Shown piece after piece: positions 1 through 7,029 of a stretch of DNA of 38,603 nucleotides. The translations under genes and the position numbers were made by a program. The stretch lies in assembly GCF_004959775.1 (NCBI RefSeq), contig NZ_SJZG01000010.1, positions 1 to 38,603 of the forward strand. The letters are read 5' to 3'. This stretch comes from Agromyces sp. H66. Lineage in GTDB: Bacteria > Actinomycetota > Actinomycetes > Actinomycetales > Microbacteriaceae. Below the pieces are notes generated by a model. It ran no database searches and was not told where the DNA came from. It saw nothing but the letters and a program-made list of their open reading frames with translations. Within the stretch, counting starts at the first letter, position 1, and each line of letters starts with the position of its first letter.

Positions 1-141
1 AACCCCCTCACCCAGAAGGGGTCACTACATACCGTCTAGCGCGTGGTTCCGCCAGTGGCAAGCCCCTGCCGTTTCGCGCGTTCGTCACCTTCACTGGAAT
101 CGGGGCACGGCAGACCGCCGCCCGCTGGAAGGAGTTCGACG

Positions 142-315
142 ATGGGTATCGACGACCGCATTGAGAACAAGGCCGAGGACCTCGGCGGCAAGGCCAAGGA
201 AGCCAAGGGCAAGATGACCGACGACGAGCGTCTCGAGGCAGAGGGCAAGGCCCAGCAGGCGAAGGCCGACCTGAAGGACGCCGCGGAGGACGTCAAGGAC
301 GCGTTCAAGCACTGA
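142..315 (+). CDS. CsbD family stress protein
   Basis: Encodes a 57-residue, highly charged, helical protein that matches the CsbD family (small general-stress proteins of unknown molecular function, usually cytoplasmic). The family pattern of lysine, alanine, glutamate and glycine heptads is visible: it opens MGIDDRIENKAEDLGGKAKE, followed by DDERLEAEGK and QQAKADLKDA. The ATG at 142 is preceded by GGAG at 131-134, a good ribosome binding site; longer upstream frames have no family similarity. It stands alone, facing the dodecin gene, with which it shares a terminator hairpin. Stress-sigma control is typical for the family, but I could not identify a convincing stress promoter in the 140 bases shown. 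A second, broken copy of the gene lies about 400 bases downstream. Confidence 0.93.
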   Translation: MGIDDRIENKAEDLGGKAKEAKGKMTDDERLEAEGKAQQAKADLKDAAEDVKDAFKH

Positions 316-335
316 CGAGTCCACTGACGAGAGGC

Positions 336-378
336 GAACGCCCGTCGTTCGGAGCCGTAGGCCCGACGGCGGGCGTTC
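336..378. terminator. Bidirectional terminator hairpin csbD/dodecin
   Basis: GAACGCCCG at 336-344 pairs with CGGGCGTTC at 370-378; further pairing of GTCG with CGAC is possible inside. It lies between the converging ends of csbD and the dodecin gene and can serve both. No U-run follows, which is usual in GC-rich actinobacteria. Confidence 0.6.
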
Positions 379-398
379 CCCATGCCCGCCCGCGACGA

Positions 399-611
399 TC
401 AGGCGTCTTCGATCCGGAAGCCGACCTTGAGCGTCACCTGGTAGTGCGCGACGGCGCCGTCCTCGATCTCGCCGCGCACCGAGACCACCTCGAACCAGTC
501 CATGTGGCGGATGGTCGCCGCCGCGCGTGCGATGCCGTTGCTGATCGCGGTGTCGACGCCCTCGGGCGACGTGCCCACGATCTCGGTGACCCGATAGGTG
601 TGATTGCTCAT
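399..611 (-). CDS. Dodecin flavin-storage protein
   Basis: A 70-residue protein of the dodecin family, which assembles into a hollow dodecamer that binds riboflavin or FMN and buffers flavins in the cytoplasm. The sequence shows the typical SNHTYRVTEIVGTSPEGVD opening, the helix with ISNGIARAAATIRHM, the flavin-stacking tryptophan (W39 in HMDWFEV) and the final strand HYQVTLKVGFRIED. The length is the family norm. The ATG at 611 follows GAGGAGGG with good spacing, which fixes the start; the same frame stays open far upstream but only as a shadow of other genes. It is transcribed toward csbD, and the pair may share a stress or redox role (inference). Confidence 0.95.
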   Translation of the reverse strand: MSNHTYRVTEIVGTSPEGVDTAISNGIARAAATIRHMDWFEVVSVRGEIEDGAVAHYQVTLKVGFRIEDA

Positions 612-697
612 CGTGCCCTCCTCGGTACGGGACACGTCGTCGTGCCCGCTGGTGCCGACGTTACCCCACGCGCCGGGCCCGGTCTCGGCACGAAGCG

Positions 698-751
698 GAC
701 GAGCGCCTCGAGCGCGAGGGCAAGCGCGACCAGGCGAAGGCCGACCTGAAG
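698..751 (+). pseudogene. Fossil fragment of a csbD gene
   Basis: Read in the frame starting at 698, this stretch gives DERLEREGKRDQAKADLK, which matches residues DERLEAEGKAQQAKADLK of the intact CsbD at 142-315 in 14 of 18 positions, and the DNA is alike as well. There is no start codon or N-terminal part, and the match stops exactly before the 3' end of the minus-strand gene ending at 755. It is best explained as the remnant of a duplicated csbD truncated by recombination. It is not expected to be translated. Confidence 0.75.
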
Positions 752-754
752 TGC

Positions 755-1450
755 TCAGCGCAACCACACGCGGAGCGGGCCGATGCGGTGGAAGCCCGCG
801 GCGAGCGGCGCCGCGAGGTCGCCGTCGGTCTCCCAGCCCACGACGGGCCTGCCGGGGCGGCGTCGCCGGGCATCGGCGGCGGCCGCCGGGTACACGGATG
901 CCGCACCGAACACGTTCGACACCCCGATGACGTTCTCGCCGACGCTGAGGATGGCTCCTGCGACCACCGCGCCGCCACGGCGCTCGCCCAGGATCACGAC
1001 CGTCGGATCGTCGAGCAGCGCCGAGGCGAATGCCTCGGTGCCGCCGTGCGATGCCGCCCACTCGGCGAGGTGTCCCGGCGTGCGGATCGGCGTGAGCACG
1101 GGCAGGTCGGGCCCGTCGATGCCGGCGGCGCCCGCGCTCGGCCCGGATGCCGGGAGCATGATCCACTGCGCCTCGAACTGCACGCGGAACCCGCCCGCGG
1201 TGAGGTCCACGTCGGCGAAGGAGTCCTTCACGCTCGTCGAGCCCGTCGGAAGGGCGGCGAGCACGACCTCGGGATCGAGCCCGGGTTCGAGCGTCACCGC
1301 CTCGGGATAGCCGGCGGGCGTCGGGGCATCTGCGCGCCAGACCCCCTCGGCCTCGTCGGAGCCGATGCCGTGGGCCGCGCACACCGAGGCGCACCACGCG
1401 GCGTTGTCCCGCGCCGCGATCGCTGCGGAGAATGCGTCGTGACCCGGCAT
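755..1450 (-). CDS. GNAT-like hypothetical protein
   Basis: A 231-residue protein with no signal peptide or membrane segment. I do not recognise a named family with certainty. The C-terminal part (about residues 145-231) has the look of a GNAT acetyltransferase fold: a strand-turn-strand DDPTVVILGERRG and AGAILSVGENVIGVSNVFG, then the closing LAAGFHRIGPLRVW that resembles the last helix-strand of GNAT proteins. No clear acetyl-CoA pyrophosphate-binding loop (Q/RxxGxG/A) is visible, so activity is unproven. The ATG at 1450 lies 22 bases after the stop of the aminotransferase upstream of it, so the two are probably cotranscribed. The 3' end abuts the csbD fossil. Confidence 0.7.
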   Translation of the reverse strand: MPGHDAFSAAIAARDNAAWCASVCAAHGIGSDEAEGVWRADAPTPAGYPEAVTLEPGLDPEVVLAALPTGSTSVKDSFADVDLTAGGFRVQFEAQWIMLPASGPSAGAAGIDGPDLPVLTPIRTPGHLAEWAASHGGTEAFASALLDDPTVVILGERRGGAVVAGAILSVGENVIGVSNVFGAASVYPAAAADARRRRPGRPVVGWETDGDLAAPLAAGFHRIGPLRVWLR

Positions 1451-1472
1451 CCGCTCGCCCGGTGCGCCCGGC

Positions 1473-2690
1473 TCAGGCGAACAGGCGCTGCAGGCGCTGC
1501 ACGCCCTCGAGCAGGGGCGCGTCGCCGAGGGCGTAGCTGAAGCGCAGGTAACCGCTCGGTCCGAACGCCTCGCCCGGCACGGCGGCCACCTGCGCCTGCT
1601 CCAGCATGAGGTCGGCGAGCTCGAGGGAGGTGGTCGGCGTGACGCCGCCCCATTCGCGGTCGAGCAGCCCCGAGACATCCGGATACACGTAGAACGCGCC
1701 CTGCGGCACCGGCACCGTCACGCCCTCGATCTTCGAGAGCTCCGCCACGATGGTGCGGCGGCGGCGGTCGAACGCCCGGCGCATCTCCTCGACCGCGTCC
1801 TGCGGGCCCGTGAGCGCCGCGATCGCGGCACGCTGGGAGATGTTCGACACGTTCGAGGAGAGGTGCGACTGCAGGTTCGCGGCGCCCTTGATGACATCGG
1901 CGGGACCCACCATCCAGCCGAGCCGCCACCCGGTCATCGCGTACGACTTCGCCACGCCGTTCACGAGGATGGCCTGGTTCGCGAGCGCGGGCACCGCCTC
2001 GACGACGGAGACCGCACGAGGGGGCACGCCGTCGGCGTCGTCGGCGTAGGTGAGGTTCTGGTAGATCTCGTCGGACACCACCCAGATGCCGTGCTCGAGC
2101 GCCCACTCGCCGATCGCGCGCACCTGCTCCGCCGGGTAGACGGCGCCCGTCGGGTTCGACGGCGACACGAACAGCAGCGCCTTGGTGCGGTCGGTGCGCG
2201 CGGCCTCGAGCTGCTCGACCGTGACGAGGTAGCCCTGGTCGGCGCCTGCGAAGACGTCGACCTGCCGGCCGCCGGCCAGCTTGATCGCCTCGGGATACGT
2301 GGTCCAGTAGGGCGTCGGCACCAGCACCTCGTCGCCCGGGTCGAGCAGCACCTGGAAGGACTGGTAGACGGCCTGCTTGCCGCCGTTCGTCACCACGATC
2401 TGCCCGGTGCCGACCTCGAGGCCCGAGTCGCGCAGTGTCTTCGCCGCGATCGCCTCGCGGAGCTCGGGCAGGCCGGCCGCGGGCGTGTACCGGTAGTTCT
2501 TCGGGTCGCGCGTGGCCGCGAGCGCCGCCTCGACGATGTACTCGGGCGTCGGGAAGTCGGGCTCGCCCGCCGCGTAGGAGATGACCGGATGCCCCTCGGC
2601 CTGGAGGGCTTTGGCCTTCGCATCGACCTTGAGCGTCGCGGACTCGGCGATGGCGGCGATTCGGGCGGACAGGCGCGGGTGTTCGGTCAC
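1473..2690 (-). CDS. Pyridoxal phosphate aspartate aminotransferase (class I)
   Basis: A 405-residue class I/II aminotransferase, fold type I, that transfers an amino group between aspartate (or a related amino acid) and 2-oxoglutarate in the cytoplasm. Visible marks are AGEPDFPTP near residue 41, [24 protein letters not shown] (cofactor phosphate cup), [10 protein letters not shown] at 176-185 and the Schiff-base lysine K248 in [16 protein letters not shown]; a C-terminal arginine in SGYLRFSYA would bind the substrate carboxylate. The length is normal for the Iγ subgroup. The start is taken at GTG 2690 because the family begins with [20 protein letters not shown]; the Shine-Dalgarno sequence is weak. 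Neighbour: the GNAT-like gene downstream in the same operon. Prephenate or another amino acid as a second substrate is possible. Confidence 0.92.
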   Translation of the reverse strand: MTEHPRLSARIAAIAESATLKVDAKAKALQAEGHPVISYAAGEPDFPTPEYIVEAALAATRDPKNYRYTPAAGLPELREAIAAKTLRDSGLEVGTGQIVVTNGGKQAVYQSFQVLLDPGDEVLVPTPYWTTYPEAIKLAGGRQVDVFAGADQGYLVTVEQLEAARTDRTKALLFVSPSNPTGAVYPAEQVRAIGEWALEHGIWVVSDEIYQNLTYADDADGVPPRAVSVVEAVPALANQAILVNGVAKSYAMTGWRLGWMVGPADVIKGAANLQSHLSSNVSNISQRAAIAALTGPQDAVEEMRRAFDRRRRTIVAELSKIEGVTVPVPQGAFYVYPDVSGLLDREWGGVTPTTSLELADLMLEQAQVAAVPGEAFGPSGYLRFSYALGDAPLLEGVQRLQRLFA

Positions 2691-2922
2691 GCTGCCAAGC
2701 CTACGGCGCGCCGTCGTCGTAGGACAGGGCGGATGCCGCGGGCCGCGGCCGGGGCATCCGCTCGGCTTTACTCTGCCCCGGCGGTCGCATACACTTGCTG
2801 AGGTTGTTGAAGTCAGCCAAGCTTGTCTGCGCCTATTTTCAGGGCTCATCCCCAGAAGAACGTGGTCGACTTGTGCTGTCCAGGCAGCGGTGGAACACCG
2901 CCGGCATGTCCGGTGGTTCCAT

Positions 2923-2995
2923 AGGGCGGTGGCTCAATTGGTAGAGCAGCGGTCTCCAAAACCGCAGGTTGCAGGTTCGAGTCCTGTCCGCCCTG
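2923..2995 (+). tRNA. tRNA-Trp (CCA anticodon)
   Basis: A 73-base tRNA cloverleaf. The acceptor AGGGCGG (2923-2929) pairs with CCGCCCT (2988-2994), followed by discriminator G. The D arm has GCTC/GAGC, the anticodon stem GCGGT/ACCGC encloses CTCCAAA with anticodon CCA at 2956-2958, and the T arm is GCAGG-TTCGAGT-CCTGT. The 3' CCA is not encoded. It sits directly before secE, the usual actinobacterial arrangement tRNA-Trp, secE, nusG, rplK, rplA. Confidence 0.97.
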
Positions 2996-3035
2996 CGAGC
3001 CGGCAGTGAATGCCGGCCCACGAAAGGTGTACGAG

Positions 3036-3311
3036 GTGGCACGGAAGATCATCGACGAACCCAGCGAGGACGTCGTCGCCAACGCGAAGCGAGACCGCGC
3101 CGCGAGGCGCAACCCGTTCGCGCGGATCGCCCTGTTCATCCGGCAGGTCATCGCCGAACTGAAGAAGGTCGTCACTCCGACCCGCAAGGAGCTCGCGAGC
3201 TTCACGGTCGTGGTGCTCGTGTTCGTCATCATCATGATGGCGATCGTGTGGGGTCTCGACCAGCTGTTCGGATGGCTCGTGCTGTACGTCTTCGGAACTC
3301 CGGGGGTCTGA
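3036..3311 (+). CDS. secE: Preprotein translocase subunit SecE
   Basis: A 91-residue SecE, the small essential membrane subunit that clamps the SecY channel. The charged N-terminal half carries [31 protein letters not shown], including the family signature [13 protein letters not shown] of the amphipathic helix, and a single transmembrane segment follows ([25 protein letters not shown]). Short single-span SecE is usual for actinobacteria. The start is set at GTG 3036, which follows GAAAGG (3022-3027) at good distance; an in-frame GTG at 3006 lies too close to the tRNA and lacks a ribosome binding site. nusG follows after 64 bases and is probably cotranscribed. Confidence 0.95.
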   Translation: MARKIIDEPSEDVVANAKRDRAARRNPFARIALFIRQVIAELKKVVTPTRKELASFTVVVLVFVIIMMAIVWGLDQLFGWLVLYVFGTPGV

Positions 3312-3375
3312 TCGGGCCGTCGGCACCGAGACCTCGGCGCTCGCAGGCGCACGGGAGAGTAAGGAATCGAGAGAA

Positions 3376-4290
3376 GTGTCAAGGACTGAGCGCGACGACG
3401 TCGACTGGGCCACGGCTGCCGAGCAGTCGTCGGAGGAAGACGAGGTGCAGGAGGGCTCGACCCTCGAGCACGATGAGGAGTCGGTCGAGGCGGCCGAGCA
3501 CCGCGCCGTGCACGTCGTGGACGACGAGGGCGCCGAGGTCGACCTCGTCGCCGTGCTCGACGCGATGGCCGAGGCATCCGACGCCGTGATCGACGACGCC
3601 CTCGACATCGACTCGCCCGAAGAGGCCGAGGCGGCGTTCGATGCCGTGATCGAGGAGGACGCCGAGGTCGTCGACCCGTATGCGGAGTTCCGCAGCGAGC
3701 TGCGCTTCCTCCCCGGCAAGTGGTACGTCATCCACTCCTACGCCGGCTTCGAGCGCCGCGTGAAGGCGAACATCGAGCAGCGCCGCGAGTCCATGGCCAT
3801 GGCCGACTACATCTTCCAGGTCGAGGTTCCGATGGAAGACGTGGTCGAGATCAAGAACGGCCAGCGCAAGATGGTGACGCGCGTGCGCATCCCCGGCTAC
3901 GTGCTCGTGCGCATGGAGCTCAACGAGGAGAGCTGGTCGGTCATCCGGCACACTCCCGGTGTCACGGGCTTCGTCGGCAACGCGCACAACCCGACGCCGC
4001 TGCGTTTCGAAGAGGCCTTCAACATGCTGAAGCCCCTCGTCGACATCAAGGACGTCGCACCCGCCAAGGGCGCGAAGGCCGGTGCCGCCGCCGGTGCGAC
4101 CCGGGCCATCCCCGCCGAGGTCGACTTCGAGATCGGCGAGACCATCACCATCAAGGACGGCTCGTTCGCGGGCCTGCCCGGCACGATCAGCGAGATCAAG
4201 CCCGAGAGCGGCAAGCTCACCGTGCTCGTCTCGCTCTTCGAGCGCGAGACCCCGGTCGAGCTGAGCTTCGACCAGGTCACCAAGTTGTAA
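3376..4290 (+). CDS. nusG: Transcription termination/antitermination factor NusG
   Basis: A 304-residue NusG, which binds the clamp of RNA polymerase through its NGN domain and links it to Rho or to the ribosome through its KOW domain. The NGN domain runs from about residue 112 ([20 protein letters not shown]) through [17 protein letters not shown] and [11 protein letters not shown]; the KOW domain starts near [19 protein letters not shown]. The first 105 residues are a strongly acidic, probably disordered extension, which is common in actinobacterial NusG, and an alanine-glycine rich linker of about 25 residues separates the domains. The GTG start at 3376 follows AAGGA and GAGAGAAG. It lies between secE and rplK with a hairpin before rplK. 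Confidence 0.97.
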   Translation: MSRTERDDVDWATAAEQSSEEDEVQEGSTLEHDEESVEAAEHRAVHVVDDEGAEVDLVAVLDAMAEASDAVIDDALDIDSPEEAEAAFDAVIEEDAEVVDPYAEFRSELRFLPGKWYVIHSYAGFERRVKANIEQRRESMAMADYIFQVEVPMEDVVEIKNGQRKMVTRVRIPGYVLVRMELNEESWSVIRHTPGVTGFVGNAHNPTPLRFEEAFNMLKPLVDIKDVAPAKGAKAGAAAGATRAIPAEVDFEIGETITIKDGSFAGLPGTISEIKPESGKLTVLVSLFERETPVELSFDQVTKL

Positions 4291-4303
4291 CGTCCACAGT
4301 CGA

Positions 4304-4343
4304 GCAGCAGCGACCCTCCGGTATCATCGGAGGGTTGTGCTGC
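4304..4343 (+). terminator. Hairpin between nusG and rplK (attenuator or terminator)
   Basis: CCCTCCG (4314-4320) pairs perfectly with CGGAGGG (4328-4334) around a seven-base loop, followed by TTG; the outer GCAGCA (4304-4309) pairs with TGCTGC (4338-4343) across small internal bulges. It begins 13 bases after the nusG stop. It could partly terminate the secE-nusG transcript and separate its level from rplKA. Confidence 0.6.
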
Positions 4344-4406
4344 GTCAGGCACACCGACCACCGCGGCCCGGATCCGCCGGAACTGCGGGAGAGTGCCCCG
4401 GCACTC

Positions 4407-4430
4407 GGCCCTTCGACAAGCTCAGGGGCC
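4407..4430. repeat. REP-like palindromic unit, nusG-rplK gap
   Basis: An interrupted palindrome beginning GGCCCTTCGACAAGCTCAGG. It belongs to a dispersed family in this window with the core CCCTTCGAC(A/R)RGCTCAGGG; other members are at 4902-4926, 14420-14486 and 36398-36422. Confidence 0.75.
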
Positions 4431-4464
4431 GATCGCCGGGCGTTCGAACAGAAAGAGAGAAATC

Positions 4465-4893
4465 ATGGCACCGAAGAAGAAGGTCACTGGTCTGATCAAG
4501 CTTCAGATCAAGGCCGGCGCCGCGAACCCGGCCCCGCCCATCGGCCCGGCCCTGGGTCAGCACGGCGTGAACATCATGGAGTTCTGCAAGGCGTACAACG
4601 CCGCGACCGAGTCGCAGCGCGGCAACGTCATCCCGGTCGAGATCACCGTCTACGAGGACCGTTCCTTCACGTTCATCCTCAAGACCCCGCCTGCCGCCGA
4701 GCTCATCAAGAAGGCCGCCGGCGTCGCGAAGGGCTCGGGCGTTCCGCACACCACCAAGGTCGGCAAGATCAGCCAGGCCCAGGTGCGCGAGATCGCCGAG
4801 ACCAAGATGGCCGACCTGAACGCGAACGACGTCGACGCCGCCTCGAAGATCATCGCGGGCACCGCCCGTTCGATGGGCATCACGGTCGAATGA
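4465..4893 (+). CDS. rplK: 50S ribosomal protein L11
   Basis: A 142-residue L11, which binds 23S rRNA in the GTPase-associated centre and is needed for the stringent response. The proline-rich N-terminal loop [20 protein letters not shown] is complete, as is the C-terminal RNA-binding part with [32 protein letters not shown] and [14 protein letters not shown]. The length is the family norm. The ATG at 4465 follows GAAAGAGAG. The gene forms a pair with rplA, 133 bases downstream; that gap is occupied by a REP-like palindrome. Confidence 0.98.
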   Translation: MAPKKKVTGLIKLQIKAGAANPAPPIGPALGQHGVNIMEFCKAYNAATESQRGNVIPVEITVYEDRSFTFILKTPPAAELIKKAAGVAKGSGVPHTTKVGKISQAQVREIAETKMADLNANDVDAASKIIAGTARSMGITVE

Positions 4894-4901
4894 CCCCGTC
4901 C

Positions 4902-4926
4902 GGTCCCTGAGCTCGTCGAAGGGACC
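4902..4926. repeat. REP-like palindromic unit, rplK-rplA gap
   Basis: A 25-base imperfect palindrome starting GGTCCCTGAGCTCGTCGAAG and ending GGGACC, eight bases after the rplK stop. A second weak hairpin with TTCGC/GCGAA arms (about 4929-4952) follows. Same family as the unit at 4407-4430, in the opposite orientation. Confidence 0.75.
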
Positions 4927-5026
4927 TGCGTTCGCTTCGACCTGCTCGGCGAACGCGCCAGAACTCACGCATTCGTGGCAGCGCCTGCCAGGCGCAGATG
5001 ACCACACTCTCTCAAGGAGAAGCAAC

Positions 5027-5716
5027 ATGGCACAGAAGTCCAAGGCCTACCGGGCCGCGGCCGAGAAGATCGAGGCCGGCAAGTACTACACCCCGAGCGA
5101 GGCCGTCGCCCTCGCCAAGGAGACCGGCTCGGCGAGGTTCGACTCGACCGTCGAGGTCGCGCTGAAGCTCGGCGTCGACCCCCGCAAGGCCGACCAGATG
5201 GTGCGCGGCACCGTCATCCTCCCGCACGGCACCGGCAAGACCGCCCGCGTCATCGTCTTCGCGACCGGCCCCGCGGCCGAGGCCGCGATCGCGGCCGGTG
5301 CCGACGAGGTCGGCGGCGCCGAGCTCATCGAGAAGGTCGCCGGCGGTTACACGTCGTTCGACGCGGCCGTCGCCACGCCCGAGCTCATGGGCCAGGTCGG
5401 CCGTCTCGGCAAGGTGCTCGGCCCCCGCGGCCTCATGCCGAACCCCAAGACCGGCACCGTGACGCCCAACCCGGCCAAGGCCGTGGAAGACATCAAGGGC
5501 GGCAAGATCGAGTTCCGCGTCGACAAGCACGCCAACGTGCACTTCGTCGTCGGCAAGTCGTCGTTCACCGCGCAGCAGCTCGAGGAGAACGCCAAGGCCG
5601 CCCTCGAGGAGGTCGTGCGCCTCAAGCCGTCGAGCGCCAAGGGCCGGTACATCCAGAAGGGCGCCGTGTCGACCACGTTCGGCCCCGGCATCCCGCTGGA
5701 CGTCAACGCCATCTAG
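5027..5716 (+). CDS. rplA: 50S ribosomal protein L1
   Basis: A 229-residue L1, the protein of the mobile L1 stalk that helps release tRNA from the ribosome and often represses its own operon by binding the mRNA leader. Typical segments are [21 protein letters not shown] at the start, [21 protein letters not shown], the central [20 protein letters not shown] with the following [22 protein letters not shown], and [10 protein letters not shown]. The ATG at 5027 is preceded by AAGGAG. It is the last gene of the secE-nusG-rplK-rplA block and is followed by a REP-like element and a strong terminator. Confidence 0.98.
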   Translation: MAQKSKAYRAAAEKIEAGKYYTPSEAVALAKETGSARFDSTVEVALKLGVDPRKADQMVRGTVILPHGTGKTARVIVFATGPAAEAAIAAGADEVGGAELIEKVAGGYTSFDAAVATPELMGQVGRLGKVLGPRGLMPNPKTGTVTPNPAKAVEDIKGGKIEFRVDKHANVHFVVGKSSFTAQQLEENAKAALEEVVRLKPSSAKGRYIQKGAVSTTFGPGIPLDVNAI

Positions 5717-5726
5717 TCTCACACGC

Positions 5727-5757
5727 TGATCGAGGAGCGCGAAGCGCGCCTCGAGAT
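5727..5757. repeat. Second family of dispersed palindrome after rplA
   Basis: TGATCGAGGAGCGCGAAGCG and the following bases form a palindrome: TCGAGG (5730-5735) pairs with CCTCGA, enclosing GCGC-GAA-GCGC. I know this type of GCGAAGCGC-centred element as a common dispersed repeat in Microbacteriaceae; only this copy is in the window. Confidence 0.6.
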
Positions 5758-5760
5758 TGC

Positions 5761-5792
5761 GAAGGGCTCGCCGGTTCGCCGGCGGGCCCTTC
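5761..5792 (+). terminator. Strong terminator of the rplKA block, UUCG tetraloop
   Basis: GAAGGGCTCGCCGG (5761-5774) pairs with CCGGCGGGCCCTTC (5779-5792) over 14 positions with one G-U wobble, closed by a TTCG tetraloop. It sits 44 bases after the rplA stop. Confidence 0.85.
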
Positions 5793-5825
5793 GTCGTCGG
5801 CCCTCAGCGTGTCGGTGGGTCGGCG

Positions 5826-5831
5826 TAGTCT
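5826..5831 (+). promoter_or_regulatory. -10 hexamer, leaderless promoter of the 5838 gene
   Basis: TAGTCT ends six bases before the ATG at 5838, so transcription should begin at or next to the start codon. Confidence 0.55.
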
Positions 5832-5837
5832 CCAGTC

Positions 5838-6059
5838 ATGAGCGAGCGAACGAACGTGATCTTCGCGTCGGTCGGCACCATCGCCGTCGCGGCCGTCTCG
5901 GCGTGGTGGATGATCTCGATCGGAGGCTGGGGGCCTGCCGTCTACTCACTGGTGCTGGCGGGCGTCGTCGTGTGGCGGCTCCTCGTCGCCGAACGCCGCC
6001 GCGTCGGCGATGGCTTCGACGAGCGGTCGGCGCAGCGACTCCCCGACGTGTGGAGCTGA
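5838..6059 (+). CDS. Small two-span membrane protein
   Basis: A 73-residue protein of unknown function. Two hydrophobic segments are visible: NVIFASVGTIAVAAVSAWWMI (about residues 6-26) and WGPAVYSLVLAGVVVWRLL (about 31-49), followed by a charged cytoplasmic-type tail ending in LPDVWS. No enzymatic motif is present. The ATG at 5838 has no ribosome binding site but follows a TAGTCT hexamer, which argues for a leaderless mRNA. It lies alone between the rplA terminator and the converging small gene at 6081. It looks like a lineage-specific actinobacterial membrane protein; I cannot assign a role. Confidence 0.75.
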   Translation: MSERTNVIFASVGTIAVAAVSAWWMISIGGWGPAVYSLVLAGVVVWRLLVAERRRVGDGFDERSAQRLPDVWS

Positions 6060-6080
6060 GCACGCGGTCGCGACATCCGG

Positions 6081-6266
6081 TCAGACCTCGTCGAGGCCGT
6101 CGTCCGGCGGCTCCTCCTCGTCGTGGAGACCCTCATGCTCGAGCCTCTCCAGGTCGAGCTCGTCGTCGGTGGGCACGTGCTCGCCCGCCACGGCGTCGTT
6201 GACCGCCCGCTCGCGCCACTGCTCCTCGTCCTCGGCGGCGGGATCGTCATACCCGGGTTCGGTCAC
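6081..6266 (-). CDS. Small acidic hypothetical protein
   Basis: A 61-residue, strongly acidic protein (rich in Asp and Glu, for example PAAEDEEQWRERAVND and DDELDLERLEHEGLHDEEE) with no hydrophobic stretch and no recognisable family. Its GTG start at 6266 is preceded by GGAAGGAG at ideal spacing, which is the main reason for calling it a gene. It starts 39 bases after the acylphosphatase stop and is probably cotranscribed with it. It may be a disordered or interaction peptide; no function can be assigned. Confidence 0.65.
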   Translation of the reverse strand: MTEPGYDDPAAEDEEQWRERAVNDAVAGEHVPTDDELDLERLEHEGLHDEEEPPDDGLDEV

Positions 6267-6305
6267 GGCGGCTCCTTCCGTGGTCGCCTCTGCCGGGGCA
6301 TCCGC

Positions 6306-6575
6306 TCAGCCCGTCACCCGGAAGCCGGCCTCGCCGACCGGCTCCGCCTCCGAGACGTCGGTGCCGCGCACGACCGCTCCCGGCGGGCCCCCCGCGAGCC
6401 ATTCCAGCATGGCGGTGACGGATGCCTCGTCGCCCTCGACCTCGGCCTCGACCGTGCCGTCGGGACGGTTCCGCACCCAGCCGGCGACCCCGAGCCGCGC
6501 AGCCTCGAAGCGGGCGGAGTAGCGGAAGCCCACGCCCTGGACCTCGCCGTGCACGATCACCCGTCTCCGGATCAT
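6306..6575 (-). CDS. Acylphosphatase
   Basis: An 89-residue acylphosphatase, which hydrolyses carboxyl-phosphate bonds such as those in acetyl phosphate. The phosphate-binding loop HGEVQGVGFRYSA includes the catalytic arginine (R18), and the catalytic asparagine lies in VAGWVRNRPDGTVEAEVEGD. Length and order are those of the family. The ATG at 6575 follows a TACGCT hexamer by six bases, so the mRNA is probably leaderless; an upstream frame extension lacks family similarity. It is divergent from the DUF1801-like gene and precedes the small acidic gene. Confidence 0.95.
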   Translation of the reverse strand: MIRRRVIVHGEVQGVGFRYSARFEAARLGVAGWVRNRPDGTVEAEVEGDEASVTAMLEWLAGGPPGAVVRGTDVSEAEPVGEAGFRVTG

Positions 6576-6581
6576 GATCCC

Positions 6582-6587
6582 AGCGTA
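6582..6587 (-). promoter_or_regulatory. -10 hexamer, leaderless promoter of acylphosphatase
   Basis: On the minus strand TACGCT ends six bases before the ATG at 6575. Confidence 0.55.
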
Positions 6588-6599
6588 GGACGCCGGGCG

Positions 6600-6605
6600 T
6601 ACCAT
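6600..6605 (+). promoter_or_regulatory. -10 hexamer, leaderless promoter of the DUF1801-like gene
   Basis: TACCAT ends eight bases before the ATG at 6614. It is back to back with the acylphosphatase -10 hexamer, only 12 bases apart, so the two promoters must compete or be arranged on opposite DNA faces. Confidence 0.45.
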
Positions 6606-6613
6606 GAGGGCCC

Positions 6614-6970
6614 ATGGGGGAGATGAGCGACTACATCGCAGGGCTCGAGAGCCCTGAGCGCGACCTGATCGAACGCATCCGGGCCCGGGCGGTCGCGCTC
6701 GTGCCCGATGCCGTGGAGGGCCGGAGCTATGGGATGCCGGCGCTGCGCTACCGCGGTTCTCCGCTGCTCAGCGTCATGTCGACGAAGGACCACATCGGCC
6801 TGTACCCGTTCAGTCCGCCCGTGGTGAGTGCCGTCGAGGCCGAGCTCGACGGCTGGTCGTGGTCGAAGGGCACCATCCGGTTCACCCCGGAGCATCCGCT
6901 GCCCGACTCGGTCGTCGACCGCATCGTGCTGCTCCGCCGCGACGAGATCGGCGCCGCGAAGAAGCGCTGA
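6614..6970 (+). CDS. DUF1801-like (YdhG fold) protein
   Basis: A 118-residue cytoplasmic protein that fits the DUF1801/YdhG-like fold (a family sometimes annotated as iron chaperone, with little direct evidence). The family features are YIAGLESPERDLIERIRARAVALVPDAVEGRSYGMPALRYRG in order, the strand HIGLYPFSPPVV, and SWSKGTIRFTPEHPLPDSVVDRI. Start codons at 6614 and 6623 are both possible; 6614 is preferred because it fits a leaderless promoter, while the second has its purine run too close. The gene converges on the PhoX-like gene across a shared terminator. Confidence 0.8.
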   Translation: MGEMSDYIAGLESPERDLIERIRARAVALVPDAVEGRSYGMPALRYRGSPLLSVMSTKDHIGLYPFSPPVVSAVEAELDGWSWSKGTIRFTPEHPLPDSVVDRIVLLRRDEIGAAKKR

Positions 6971-6980
6971 CGCACGGCGA

Positions 6981-7016
6981 AGGGGCGGGCACCGGATGTC
7001 CCGGCCGCCCGCCCCT
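6981..7016. terminator. Bidirectional terminator
   Basis: AGGGGCGGGC (6981-6990) pairs perfectly with GCCCGCCCCT (7007-7016). It lies between the converging DUF1801-like and PhoX-like genes. Confidence 0.8.
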
Positions 7017-7029
7017 CGTCGTCAGCGCG

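Noticed and set aside
3..22. Hairpin CCCCT/AGGGG at the very start of the window
   Set aside because: Only five base pairs with a long loop; it may be the terminator of a gene outside the window but cannot be supported here.
20..141. A stress sigma-factor promoter for csbD
   Set aside because: Expected from the family, but no GTTT-N-GGGTAT-like pair could be identified; the TACCGT/TAGCGC hexamers near 32-43 are ambiguous.
612..1397. N-terminal extension of the dodecin frame to 332 codons
   Set aside because: Only the last 70 codons match dodecin, and GAGGAGGG marks the ATG at 611; the rest is a shadow of the GNAT-like gene.
2691..2922. A specific promoter for tRNA-Trp
   Set aside because: Several weak -35/-10 candidates (TTGTTG, TTGAAG, TATTTT) and a short GCGGTG/CACCGC hairpin at 2887-2901 are present, but none stands out.
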